Positions 11,871-22,814 of a DNA stretch of 64,000 nt are shown here, piece after piece. Each line of letters opens with the position of its first letter. The first letter of the stretch is position 1. Source of the DNA: Dendrocalamus latiflorus (Eukaryota > Streptophyta > Magnoliopsida > Poales > Poaceae). The notes under the pieces were generated by a model. It did not search any database, had not been told where the DNA came from, and worked only from the letters and a program-made list of their open reading frames with translations. The translations under genes were made by a program, and so were the position numbers. Location of the stretch: positions 24,555,675-24,619,674 of the forward strand of contig CM029650.1 of the NCBI GenBank assembly GCA_017311315.1. The letters run 5' to 3'.

Positions 11871-12764
11871 GCCATCTGATCCTCCGATGCCACTCGATAC
11901 CCCGATCGAACCCGTCCAAAACCACTCGAAGCAAACCAAAACCACTCGGACTCGGACCAAAACTTTCACAAACGTAAATTTCAATGCAACCAAAATGTCA
12001 ACTATTCATCATCACTAAATTCACAACCATCCACATGGTCTAACAAGAGCTTTACCTATCTTTATGGAAAAGATTTTGAAAAGCTTTTAAACAAGTTGAC
12101 TTCTATTTATCCCTCTCTAGTTGTCGCTATTGGTCCTACCTATTGTATTACATGGGCCAAAATACTTTTGAGTTGCTAGTAAATAGTAACACTTCCTCTA
12201 CCTTACGGCTCATGACCAAGCACTGTTACTGCTCGGTCGCTCAATCAAATTTTGGATGCTCCTCTCGGGGCCAGAGCAGGGGGGCCAGGGACCTAAGTCA
12301 CAGGATCGAGATGCTACCACACCGTCCTCCTAGTGGTAGCCCCTCTGGAACTATCAGTGCCTCTCTACCGCGCACCGACTACAATGGCCCAACGATGAGT
12401 ACGCATTTATTTGTTTGATTTTTTATTGGAATTGTCTATTCCTCAATCGAAGATTTTTCTCAGTCACATTTTTAGCGATGTGATCAAAATCAACTGTCCT
12501 AATCTCTCCTACTCTCCTATATAATTAGCCTACTCGCTTCACCCCCAGCCCTAACACAAAGCCCGCACCACCCCGCACACCAATGCACTACCGCCTCGCC
12601 AGCGACCCCCACCCCATCGCCTTGCCAACGCCCTCTCCCCCACTTCTACCACTACTGTTGTCAGCCTCCATCTTCCTCGTCCCACCCTCTTTCCCCATCC
12701 TCGGTGGCCAGCATTGTCGGATATGCAACTGCCATCCATGGTCTCTGAAATGGATCATATGCCC
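11871..12764. other. Unassigned sequence between two retroelement fragments
   Basis: No supported gene. 12540-12740 is C-rich (ccctaacac, ccacccc) and gives short Pro-rich open frames on the plus strand; a minus-strand reading is Gly/Arg-rich. Part of 12140-12400 could be heavily decayed gag linker, but no zinc knuckle or protease motif was found. Confidence 0.4.
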
Positions 12765-14239
12765 AAGAGGGGAGAATTGAATTGAGAATCTTTTTCGAAC
12801 AAGGCCAAATTTAAGCAATTTAAAACTATTCTCTAATCCCAACCTAAATGTTTATCATTTTCTAGTGTAATCAATCAACTCCTACACGTGCTAGTTAAGT
12901 TTTACAACCTAAGTTCAAAACCTACGCAAGACTAGTGATCTAGGAATTAAGAGAACAAGAAATTAAATACGGAAATATAAAAGGGGCAAGAGGCGGCTAA
13001 TCTTTTTACTGAGGTCTCAGAGATTTGGCGATCTCCTCTACTTCTTGTTGGAGCACTCTCGCAAGAGTCTAGCTCCTAGTTGAATCCTCACAAGGATCAA
13101 AGCAATCAGCTCGTGGTAATCCTTCACTTCTCCAGATAGATGGATTCCAAACCTTTACAACACTCCCAATGATTTCTGCAAGCTCCTCCTTGGAAGGTCA
13201 TCAAGAGCACACCTTTAAGTCATCTAGGAATCATCAAATTTCAAGAGTAATAAGCTCAAAAAAGTTACTTGTATCCAATGAGATCAAGCAACTAGGAGTG
13301 ATACACACAACTAGGCATAATCTACTCTCACACACTCTCAAGATCCCCACTTTATGCTCATAAGTGCCCTTGAACTCTCTAGTATGCAAGCCACTATTTA
13401 GGAGTCTCAAAAGCACTAATTTGAACTCCCAAAGTCCACTTATATAGACTCTCCATTCAAAAACTATCCATTTGACATATTTTTCTAGAAAGTTATGGCA
13501 GATCTAAATTATTCGCCTTAGTTCAATTTTCCTTAGGCTCAACATTCAAAATGCTAGCTGCTGCACACATCCATATAATATGCCTTGAGCTGGATCATCC
13601 GACTGACTTGGATTATCTGCCCTGGCACGTGTATTATCCGCCTCTGTATAGAATAGTCCTAGAACCCTTCTAGATCAATGGTATGGGTAGATGATATGCC
13701 TCGACCCAGATAATCTTCCTTGGGCTCATATCATCCACCCCCAAATTCTTCAAAAATTGGAAACTTTATGGACTGATGATACACTTCGATGATATGCCTC
13801 ACCTAGATTATCCGCCTCAACACCTCTCAAAAATTGAAACTTTTTGTACCAATGCTATGTCTCAATGGTACGGGTTAACTCAAATCATCCGCCTCTAACT
13901 CCAAATTTTTTTGGAAACCTTCTGATCCAATGGTATACCTCGATGGTACAGGGTGACCTAGATAATCCGCCTATATTGAAATGCTAGGGAACACAGTAAA
14001 ATCCCTCTCTGGACCAACGGTATGCCCCGATGTACACCTTGGCTGGATTATCCGCCTATATTGAAAATTTTCAGACTTGGCTCAATTTGATCTATTCTGC
14101 AAGATTGTCGCAACCAATCTCAAGCTACTAACCTTGAATCCCTAATAGTACAGCCAAAGTAAAAACAAGAACTAACATTCAAAATGATCCATGTCTAACT
14201 CTTTACATTATTTCTAGTCACAAGGTCCTGCTGACAACA
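12765..14239 (-). mobile_element. Copia LTR (SIRE/Maximus-like), probably solo or truncated
   Basis: On the minus strand it starts tgttgtcagcaggacc (14239), has a TATA box (tctatataagtgg, near 13440) and ends in ttcaattctcccctcttggg, like LTR-to-leader junctions in grass SIRE-type copia elements. The next bases on the minus strand (atccatttcagagacc) resemble a corrupted tggtatcagagcc primer site. The left half (13560-14070) repeats a short ggcggataat/attatccgcc word many times, as in the repetitive upstream halves of such LTRs. No coding region is attached. Ends are approximate. Confidence 0.45.
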
Positions 14240-14649
14240 TGATATAGCTGTGGATGTTATAGTTATGGTCGCACTGCCGATGAACAAATGCGCAAAAATT
14301 AGAAGGCACGAGATGTAGTTCTGTAGTCTCTATTGCTCGGTGGTATGGATGTGTGTCCTAAAGGCAACCCTACACGATTATACAGGGAGATGATGTCTAT
14401 CCTGAGAAGTTGCTAAGCAATTTGGGATAAACTATGGTAATGAGGCTAACGCGCCTTTGGGCCTTAATAAATCTGTTTAGGCAAGTGCTACACAATTATC
14501 TCACAGCACCGTTGACGTTGATTTTGATTTCGCCAAAGCGGATGCTTAATTCCTAAATCATGTTCTCGTCACGCGTGCTAGTAGCCACGCCCTAATAATA
14601 AGGGACTGTCTATACATTTATCGACTGGTTTTTTTTTGGTTTTCAGTCG
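14240..14649. other. Intergenic, nothing recognised
   Basis: No frame, terminal repeat or RNA gene was recognised. The composition is near even, unlike the adjacent AT-rich repeats. Confidence 0.4.
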
Positions 14650-14778
14650 AATTTTGCCACCGCGTTGAATGAACTGCCCGGCGCCGAGGCCGTCGGCGAT
14701 GGTGTGCACCGAGATCAGCCCCACCACGAACCCACCGCAAGTGAACTCCGTCACCTGCACGTACGCACGACGAATCAT
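14650..14778 (-). pseudogene. BAHD acyltransferase fragment with HXXXD motif
   Basis: The minus-strand frame from 14778 reads YVQVTEFTCGGFVVGLISVH, then TIADGLGAGQFI. This is the block around the catalytic HXXXDG motif (H-T-I-A-D-G) of plant BAHD acyl-CoA transferases, which acylate alcohols or amines with hydroxycinnamoyl or other CoA thioesters. A full gene is about 430-460 codons; only about 37 survive, flanked on both sides by unrelated repetitive DNA. It is GC-rich, unlike its neighbours. Most likely a gene scrap carried by a transposon. Which BAHD subfamily it came from cannot be told. Confidence 0.75.
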
Positions 14779-14878
14779 CGGTGCACACCTGACTGTCTAT
14801 ACAAAAATCACTGTATGTGAATGGAGTTGGTTAACTATACGTGTCATGGACATGTCCAAGAAAACGTGGCAGGCAAAG

Positions 14879-15775
14879 CAAACATAGCATTCAAACCAAA
14901 CAAAACATTTTAGGAAATTTAACCAAACAAAACATCTTGAGAAATTTAACCCAACAAAACATCTTGAAAAAATTAAAAAAACAAAACATCTTGGGAAAAT
15001 TAAACAAACATAGCCCGACTACTATCATGCAGCCAAAATAACACAATCACACTCCAACCTCTTAGAATTGAAAAAAAATCAGTAGTCATCACCCGAATTG
15101 CCGGAGTAAAATGCAGAACCATTTGTGGACTCAAATACTTCGAGGTCACATTCAATTCAAGGTTTCAAGTATTGGACAGGAGCCATGAAGTTCACACTCG
15201 ATTGGAGACTGTAAGCTGGAATCCAGGGTTATGGCAAGAAAATAGTATTCAAATAACGGAAACGTGGCCGGACAAAGGAAACTTCAAGAAAGCGGGTGTG
15301 GAAAAAATAACAGATGGCACTTCGCAACCCGGAAAAAGCGCCAGCGTTCGCGTTCATCCCGAGACACGAATCTCAAAGAAACGGACGACTGACAAAACGA
15401 CTGCTTTTGGGCACAAAAAACAGACAACTGCGTTTTTACGGGCTTTTATTTTCTCTGGATGGCCTTTCTCTGATTGGGCTTTCATTGTCTTCGAGGAACA
15501 ATAGGCCGAAAATAATCTACAGATTTGTGACGCCGCTAGCTACCATCTGAAGTGTGTTGCACCTTATCGGGCTCGCAATGTCTTAACGAATCGATTTTTG
15601 GGCTTTTTTATCGATTTCATTCTTTTTTGGGCTTTATTTTAATCAAATATAGCATTCAAACCAAACAAAACATTTTAGGAAATTTAACCAAACAAAACAT
15701 CTTGGGAAATTTAACCAAACAAAACATCTTGGAAAAATTAAAAAAAACATCTTGGAAAAATTAAACAAACATAGC
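14879..15775. repeat. Two copies of a 130-bp array of ~27-bp repeats, 770 bp apart
   Basis: 14879-15013 and 15648-15775 both begin with atagcattcaaaccaaacaa and consist of four to five units of accaaacaaaacatcttggg plus gaaattta, ending aacaaacatagc. The two blocks are in direct orientation and nearly identical at their starts. Between them (15060-15560) is sequence partly matching the BLE2-like copy A promoter. This could be the subterminal repeat pattern of a non-autonomous DNA transposon, but no terminal inverted repeat was found. Confidence 0.75.
15323..15430 (+). repeat. Duplicate of the BLE2-like copy A promoter segment
   Basis: 15323-15430 (cgcaacccgga ... ttcatcccgagacacgaatc ... gacgactgacaaaacgactg ... 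cacaaaaaacagac) is a diverged direct copy of 16159-16268, which holds the TATA box of copy A. The TATA itself (tataaaaaac) reads gcacaaaaaacag here, so the duplicate has lost it. A second short duplication, gtccttgacgagtaaaacct, lies at about 16019 and 16121. Confidence 0.7.
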
Positions 15776-16250
15776 ATTCAAACATTGTATATATACTCTG
15801 CATTGGGATGTGGTAGTACTCTATATTAAAACTATGGTACTAAAAAAGTTCAAAAAAGCAAACAAAACAGTTTCAGAAGTTTAATCAAACAAAACACAAC
15901 TAACTTTCTAAGATCCAGAGTTTGATATTGAAAAGAGATATTAATACCAGAGTTTCTGTATTCAATTTACATGATCCAAAGAAACGAGCTTATTGCAGTC
16001 CAGCTGCAATAATTTCTAGTCCTTGACGAGTAAAACCTTTGTTCGGTAACCAGCTGGTAGCATTTAACCTGATACAAACGGTTTACTGAACCCCTGTGCT
16101 AGCTTATGTTAGACTTTCTAGTCCTTGACGAGTAAAACCTTTGTTCGGGTGACAACCGCAACCCGGAAGCGTCGCGCGTGCGCTCCTCCGCTTCATCCCG
16201 AGACGCAAATCCTAAAGCAAAAGGACGGCTGACAGATCGACTGCTTGGGG

Positions 16251-16257
16251 TATAAAA
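16251..16257 (+). promoter_or_regulatory. TATA box of BLE2-like copy A
   Basis: tataaaa in the context gcttggggtataaaaaacag, about 235 bp upstream of the start codon. Downstream (about 16305-16345) is the block gagggaaacctttgct and tggcctggg that recurs upstream of the other BLE2-like copies (43800, 52910, 56981), so this is the conserved promoter and 5' leader of the family. Confidence 0.6.
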
Positions 16258-16486
16258 AACAGTCGACTGCACTCTAGCACTTCCGTAATAATAATATTGT
16301 TTTTTTTTTGTTTTGAGGGAAACCTTTGCTTGGGGAGTCCCTCTAAAAAAACTGGCCTGGGAAGAACTGTTGCAGTCTTTTAACATAAAGGCCTCCCAAC
16401 CATGAGCATGTAGTTAATTAAGCACGTAGCTAGCCGCTTATATATGTCGGTCTCGGTCGGCTCCTGTTGCCTTGTTCAGCGGAATA

Positions 16487-19400
16487 ATGGCCGGCGACCA
16501 CACAGTAGGGCGGGTGGGCAAGGGAGGATCCATCAGGCCAAAAACATGGCAAGAAGCGGTGGCTGCCAGGAGGCCAGAAGGATGGCTGATCAACGACTAC
16601 GCGTTGGTTCAAGCGGTCATGGGGAAGTTCGTCACCGGCCTGGCGTTCCTGGCGGTGACGTGGTCGACGGTAGTCCTCCTCGGCGGCTTCATCACCGTGA
16701 TAGGGATCGTGGACTTCTGGTGTCTCACGGAAATCAGCTTCGTGCTTGCATCCACGTAAGTTTCTTCGAGCAACTACATGTGTGTGTGTGGATCTAGAAC
16801 TAGAGCTACGTACCAGATATTAGTGGTGCCACATCGGAGATTTTTCTTCGAGCAAGTGGCGAGGTCCGTGGATATTGTTCTCTCTTTTAAGGGGTCCAGA
16901 TGTAACCAAGTAATCCGTTAGAAATATTTTTAAGTAGATATTGTTCTCTCTTTTTATCGTAGATTACCATATGAAAAGAAGTGGATTTTCAAAATAAAAA
17001 GGAACAGGATGGTCAAACTAGACCCGCTAGAGAAATATAATGTGTTTTCAATAGTATGGCTTGGGCTCCTAGAATATGGCACCCTTAGGACAATCTATTT
17101 GAGTGGAGGATATATAGGTAGATCGGGGAGGAAACAGACTAGCTTTTCCTGAGTTAATTAGAAAAAGAAAATAATAGTATGTTTAAATCATCTGTGCAAA
17201 CTGAGTCACACTAGTTCTCTTGTTGTTGTTGTTGAGATTCACACCTACCATAGTAGTCCTGTCCCTCGTTAACCCGCAAGGATTACAACAGGGTCTTGAC
17301 CGTCTATGATATCGAATCTGAGTTTGCAAGGGCTTCAGTGAAAACCATGCTTGGAGTAGGAAAGGCAGTTGATCGCACCAATCTGTGGTTTTTTGTTGGC
17401 CGTCAAATAAAGGGATTTAGTGCAGGAATAGTATCAGTATTCTTGTATCTTTTAACATACGGTGCATTTGTCCTCTATGGGCTTGGGCCGATCATATTAT
17501 GCATCGAGGTTTCAGCGCTGCGTCTAAGCGAACATGATTATGGCGATGCGGATGGAGTCGCCGCAAACAAAGCAAAACTCAGGTCCGCCCTGCTCATCTT
17601 CTACTCCCTGGTTCTGCTCCAAACCATTTGCTTTTACATCTGGATGATACTTCAGGTCACCCTGAGGATCCATCAGATGTACACAGTTAGTAGTCAATGC
17701 GGGTTTGGGAAGTGGGGTCCAGGAGTAGTTCGGGGCTACCTTCGAGAAACCAAAGTGAAATGTGCGAATAATCTAAGGTTGCCCAATGACTGGAACTTGA
17801 TGACATATGCCGTGGGATTGCTGGAGACTGCGTCGCCGGACGACCAGCTCGCCGCAGCAAGGGTGCTAGACGCGCTCGGCAGGAAGGAGGTATCAGTAAG
17901 ACTTGAGCTACAGTCGTCCAGGCGCTCCATTCAGAACCTGATCGGGATGCTGGGGTGGAGAAGCCCAGATGGCAGGGAGATCAGAGAGCGTGCCGCGAGG
18001 ATCATAGCTGATGTCTCCGGCGAGCTACATATAGCCCAGTTCCCTGGAGCACTGCAATGCATATCCTCTCTGCTCGACGCATCTCAGCAAGAACACGATC
18101 AAGAAGATTCTGAGTCATCTGAAACTTGTAAGCAAAATGGCCACGATCAAGGGGAAACCATAAAACATGATCTCGTGTATCGGATCCGTCGGATAGTCAA
18201 TTATTACATGAATCGCTTGCTAGGAGTTGACGACAGTTTTGTGTCAAAAGGGCCTAAAGAGCTGATTTCTCAAGGCGTGCTCATTCTCGACAGGCTCATC
18301 CAAGACGAAGACAACTGTAGAGAGATATGCAGAAACCAAGGGCTGCTCTCACAGATCACAGCTCCAATTACGTCCAAAACTTTCCTTGACACCGAGTATG
18401 ACAATACCTGGGTTGACATACTAAGCACATCACTGAGCATAGTAAGCCGGCTTGTCAGCACTCCCGGAGAGGCCTGTCAAAGCTTGCGCCGTGAAATCGG
18501 AGGCAGTAAGGAAGCAGCCCACAACATGCTGGGGATTTTGGAAAGTGAAAACAACGGTTACCTTCGACTACAGGAACAGGCCCTAGAGATTCTTGCAGAA
18601 GTAGCTTTGGACATGCCTACAGTCACAACCAAGAGTTTTATTAGGATGCTAAGATGCATCTTTCTTGACGATGCGGACAACAGCAGTAACGTGGCGGAAA
18701 AGGAGAAAGAGAAGGCCAGCAGAATGAGGAAAAAAGCAGGGGAAGAACTGGCAAAATTGCTCTGTGTTCAGGATGCAAGCAATTCCAAGGCTATACTGGA
18801 GATATTCTGGGAAAATGGCAACGTCGCCGTTGACAAAGATCCCACGGACAGCTTGGAAGAAGCGACTAGACATGGTAATGTTGTTCATCAACTCACTGAT
18901 ATACTTGTTAAAAACAAGACATGTCAAATAAGCGCTGCAGAAATCTTGGAGGGCTTATGTTCTCATTTTACGAAGTACCGCGAGCTTCCCAAGCAAGATG
19001 TGATCGATCTGTTGACTAAGGTAACCCTCTACCTCTAGCCTTCTTTATAGTTTTATTAGCAGCATCAGTTTATCTTATTTCACGAATATAGAAATATTTT
19101 TCCCTCACTATTTAAGCATATATATTGTTTTCATGCCCAAACAAGCGTGGTTAGCAATTTAACAACTTTACATGAAATTAGTTGTTTGCACCAGATATTT
19201 CACCTCTAGAGACTAAGATTGTGGATATTACACTATTGATAGATCATTTTGGTTGCATCATTATATGAGTCACGAGATTATTAGAAACTTCTAGATATTG
19301 TTGTTTCTTTGACCAAAAATATGTTCATACTGTTGCAGGTTCTCGGTCAAGTACTTTCTATTACAACAAAAGCAAATGCAGATGCAGGCACAGGTACAGG

Positions 19401-19890
19401 GGCGAGCAATAATTCTGCTGTAAGCGACGAAGAAAGCCAACCTCCTAGAGATGCTGACAGAAGCAACTCTTCCAGTAAGCAAAATGATAAGCAGTCCGAG
19501 GAAAGGAAATTGCTAGCAGCCCTGCTATCCCTTACAACGGTGATATGCGACAAATTGATCAACGCAGATGACTTTGCTCGTGTTACCGCTGTAAATGAAG
19601 AATTGGTGAAGACTCTCAAGGAGATGATAGACAACAACAATGGCACAACGACTGACTGTCTAAGAATACTGAAGCTTATTACTCAGGTGGTTATAACAAC
19701 GATTCGGCATAAACCCAGCTGCATCAAAGACTTCCAGGAACACAATTTCAAGGAATCACTATCTAAGGCTTTGAAGAGAATGTCATATCTCGACAACTGC
19801 ATGCTCTTTTCTCCCAACAATCGTACGGTGGTGAGGCATTTCAGATCTGTTTCTTCTCTAGTGAAAGAAGCACAAAAACTTTTGGACTGA
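16487..19890 (+). CDS. BLE2-like membrane/ARM-repeat protein, copy A (intact, 3 exons)
   Basis: Exons 16487-16755, 17292-19020 and 19339-19890, joined at GT-AG introns of 536 and 318 bp (donors gtaagt and gtaacc; acceptors aacag and tgcag) in phases 2 and 0, give 849 codons without a stop. The start is the ATG in ggaataatggcc (MAGDHTVGRVGKGGS). Three hydrophobic stretches lie at about residues 49-73, 132-164 and 188-214; the rest is helical, ARM-like, with conserved RSPDGREIRERAARI and CISSLLDAS blocks and a Ser/Asn/Asp-rich linker near 685-720. It matches the grass family that includes rice BLE2, a brassinolide-enhanced gene; the biochemical role is unknown. An AATAAA follows. It is the only copy in the window with all exons in frame. 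The exon 2 acceptor was chosen to keep the phase shared by exon 1 of copies A and E. Confidence 0.85.
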
Positions 19891-19983
19891 AGGGATCATC
19901 AGAATCAGTAACCAATAGTTCTGTTTAGCTGGTAAACATGCGAAGCATACTATTCATCTGCAGTATGCTTGCACCTTATCTGG

Positions 19984-19989
19984 AATAAA
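19984..19989 (+). other. Polyadenylation signal of copy A
   Basis: aataaa lies 94 bp after the stop codon in the context tggaataaatttgggc, the usual distance for a plant near-upstream element. Confidence 0.5.
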
Positions 19990-20304
19990 TTTGGGCTCTG
20001 CACGCAGCAACCCGTGTATGGGAACCCAAATTGTGTGCACTGTATCTCTTAAGCATAAAGGCAAACTCATCCACCGTTGTTTGTGTTTGACAAAAAAAAC
20101 GAAGTAATTATTGCTATTGCAGTGCATTTGATATTTTCTAATTTAATTTGTATAAGTTGAATTCTGGCTTGAGATTAGAAAGTTTGTTGAGAAATATTTC
20201 GATATGCTCATCCATTGTTCAGGATCTCAAAAGGCATGTTTTTGTAGTCTTCCGTATCATATGCTTTTGCGATAATCTCGTTCTACTCAGTGGTTTGTTT
20301 CCTT

Positions 20305-20594
20305 GGGTGCCGCTCGGTTGGGCTGAAATAAGCTGGCTTATGGCTGAAATTGTATTGTAACTGGCTGAGATTTTCACTATAGCTGATAGTGACTTATTTG
20401 GCATAACCAAAATTAAAAAATTTAAAAATAAAAAACAGGTTAACCTATCATCGACAATGCAAACAAATACAGGAAAAAAGTACTAGCAAAAAACTCAAAA
20501 AAAAAAGCCAAAAAGTCAGAAAAAGACAAAATTTAGGAATAGTAAAAAATAAGCCAGAAACCAGAAACTCAAACCGAAATGAGAGCTGGGCCTC
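20305..20594 (-). mobile_element. MITE of the ggcctcgctcatt family
   Basis: On the minus strand it runs from gaggcccagctctcatttcg, through gcttatttttactattcc and ttttttgagttttttgctag, to cagcccaaccgagcggcacc. The same ~285-bp sequence recurs at 48624-48903 and 52321-52583. Ends are imperfect inverted repeats (ggcctcgctc / gagcgaggcc type). It has no coding capacity. The terminal form fits grass hAT- or Harbinger-type MITEs; the target duplication is not clear enough to decide. Confidence 0.75.
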
Positions 20595-21190
20595 AACTCA
20601 CTTCCTTTGTTTTGAAAGGCGAGAAAATCCCACAATAATAATCCTAAAAAGAGAAAAATCCTACAAATTCTCACATTAATCGAGAGAAAAAGAAAATGAT
20701 TTACACTGCTTATTTTGATAGAGCTAGATTATAATGGTGCGGATTAATCATATATAGATATTAAAGTTGTATAACAAATACAACTGTATTTTCAATTAAA
20801 GATATTAGAGTTGTATATCAAAAATAATTGTATCGTGATATCTAGCTACGTAATTGTATGGAAAATTCCACTAGTTTTATACATTGCAGCAGAAAAGTCA
20901 TGGATTACAGATGTGCTCCTACTCTAGTATCATTTTTTCTTTGAGACATTTGGCATGTCTGCCCATTCATTTTAGAGAATGATAGTGAATTAGTGATAAA
21001 GACACATACAATAGCAATCCCAGATGGACTCACCGGGTGGAAACAAAAGCACCAAATCACACCACCACCTACACACAAAAGCACTTGGGACTCACCAATA
21101 GTACGTACATACTCAACTAAGGAGGACTCACCTACTAGGGCAAATCAAAAATCAAAAGACCTTAAAGGTCGAGATGCCCCACAGTAAACT
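20595..21190 (+). repeat. 3' flank of copy A, duplicated behind copy C
   Basis: 20670-20925 and 20985-21125 match 50038-50265 and 50310-50442 (shared words: gagaaaaagaaaa, atttacactg, actcaccgggtgg, caccaaatcacaccaccacc). Copies A and C therefore arose from a duplication that included at least 1 kb of 3' flank. No gene is seen. Confidence 0.75.
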
Positions 21191-21539
21191 ATTAAGGCCA
21201 TTCACCTTGTTTGACCCACGTAGGCACAATTAAACACGGAGGAATTGATCCTGTTGTGGCATTGGCCATAAAAATGAATTGATTTTACCATTTACCTCTT
21301 AGAATCAAGAGAGCTAAAGAGAGTACATCGTCAGAGAGAGAGGACTGGTGAGGACAAATGAGTTAGTCCCTCTTGCCTCATACCCCCTTGGGGTTCATGC
21401 ATATATGTGAATGGGGTAGAATGGAAATATCATATCCTGCCTCTCAATAATTGCAAAGAGTAAGTGTATATTGGTATTGACAAGGATAGAATAATACTTA
21501 AGTTATTACATTATTATATACTTTAATATAGCCCTTATC
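21191..21539. other. Intergenic, nothing recognised
   Basis: AT-rich sequence with no frame, terminal repeat or RNA gene recognised. Confidence 0.4.
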
Positions 21540-22740
21540 AGTAAGTGAAAATTTCCATAAAGTGGTCGTAAGATCTTCTATGACTGTCTCATAGTCGCAA
21601 GTTATCCTACAACTACCAGGTCTTAAATCATTCTATGACCATCTCATAGTCGTAAGTTCTTCTGTGATCATAAGTTAGTTGTAAGTTGTTCTACAACCAC
21701 CCCGTAGTTACAGAGTTTCCTGTGGTCAGTGTGTTTTCGACTAGCCTGTCTACGATGATCTACCACGCCGTGGGTCTGTCTGACATGGCAGTTAGAACAC
21801 GTGTTTATACCCAATAACCACACAGGATCTCTCTCTGATAACAACCGTTGCACGGCGAATGGGTAACCACGTCTTCTGACAGTAACCTCCGGTAGACGGT
21901 TAGCCCCTAAAGCGTCAAGACGTCTTCTGGCACGAGACAACTATCCTTGCTTCATCAGCTATATAAGGGTTGATGCCGAAGAGGGATAGGGGGAGATCCA
22001 TTAGATACAGGAGATATCGCAAGGCTTTTTCACATAACTCTGTTGTAATCATTCTCTCTGAGCAATAGTCACACATGATGTAGGGTTATTATTCTTTCAA
22101 GAGAAGGTCTAAACCTATATAAAAATACTTGTGTCCTTTCTCTGTGTGCTCGTAGCTTATCCCTTGAAAGAGTTTTCCCCAAATCCAAACAAACCATACG
22201 TAAGATCGGTGTTAAAACACCGACAGTTGGCCGTGGGGAAGGCTTCTTCCAAGAATCCAATAATCTTCTTGTTGGCAAGTTCTCTTTTTCTTCTGATGTC
22301 CTCATGGCAAGAGAATGGAATGAGGAGAACTTGTCCAACTTGGCTGAGTATGCAAACCTCGACATGGAGGCCTCCTACGAGTACGAGCAGACAATGCTCT
22401 CTCTTGGCAGTGAGGCTATCTCTAGAGATCCATCCAGAGGCCTCACAAGCCACACCCCGGGAAAGGCTGAGGGAGGATCCTCATCCCCCATAGTTGTACG
22501 CCCAATGGAGGAGTCACTTCCCCCAAATGGCAAGGGTCAATCCAACCATGAACAGGACTCAAAACATGACGACTGCTCCATCTCCAAGTGTTCGGTCCCT
22601 CGACAACCATTGGCTTGGGCTCAGCGAGTCCCATAATCTCAGCAAGTCCCAAATGGTAACGGTCAATCTGACCACAAACAAGACTCACAACACAATGGCG
22701 GTTCCATCTCCAAGTGTTCAAGCCCCTCGATGACTGTTAG
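21540..22740 (+). mobile_element. Gypsy (Tat/RIRE2-like) LTR 3' part with short internal remnant
   Basis: A TATA-type gctatataagggttgatgcc at about 21958, then a tgttgtaatcattctctctg leader, ending gttaaaacaccgaca (about 22224), followed by gttggccgtggggaaggc, as at the LTR-to-leader junction of Tat-lineage elements. Upstream, 21560-21720 repeats catagtcgtaagtt-type words. The internal part 22229-22740 repeats tccatctccaagtgtt three times and has no recognisable gag. The LTR start could not be found; the copy is truncated and joined to copia sequence at about 22810. Confidence 0.55.
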
Positions 22741-22814
22741 CTCAGGCTTGGGCTAAGCGAGACGGCAGGCTCCATCTCCAAGTGTAAGAGTCCCCTGACA
22801 ATCATCCCCTTGAC

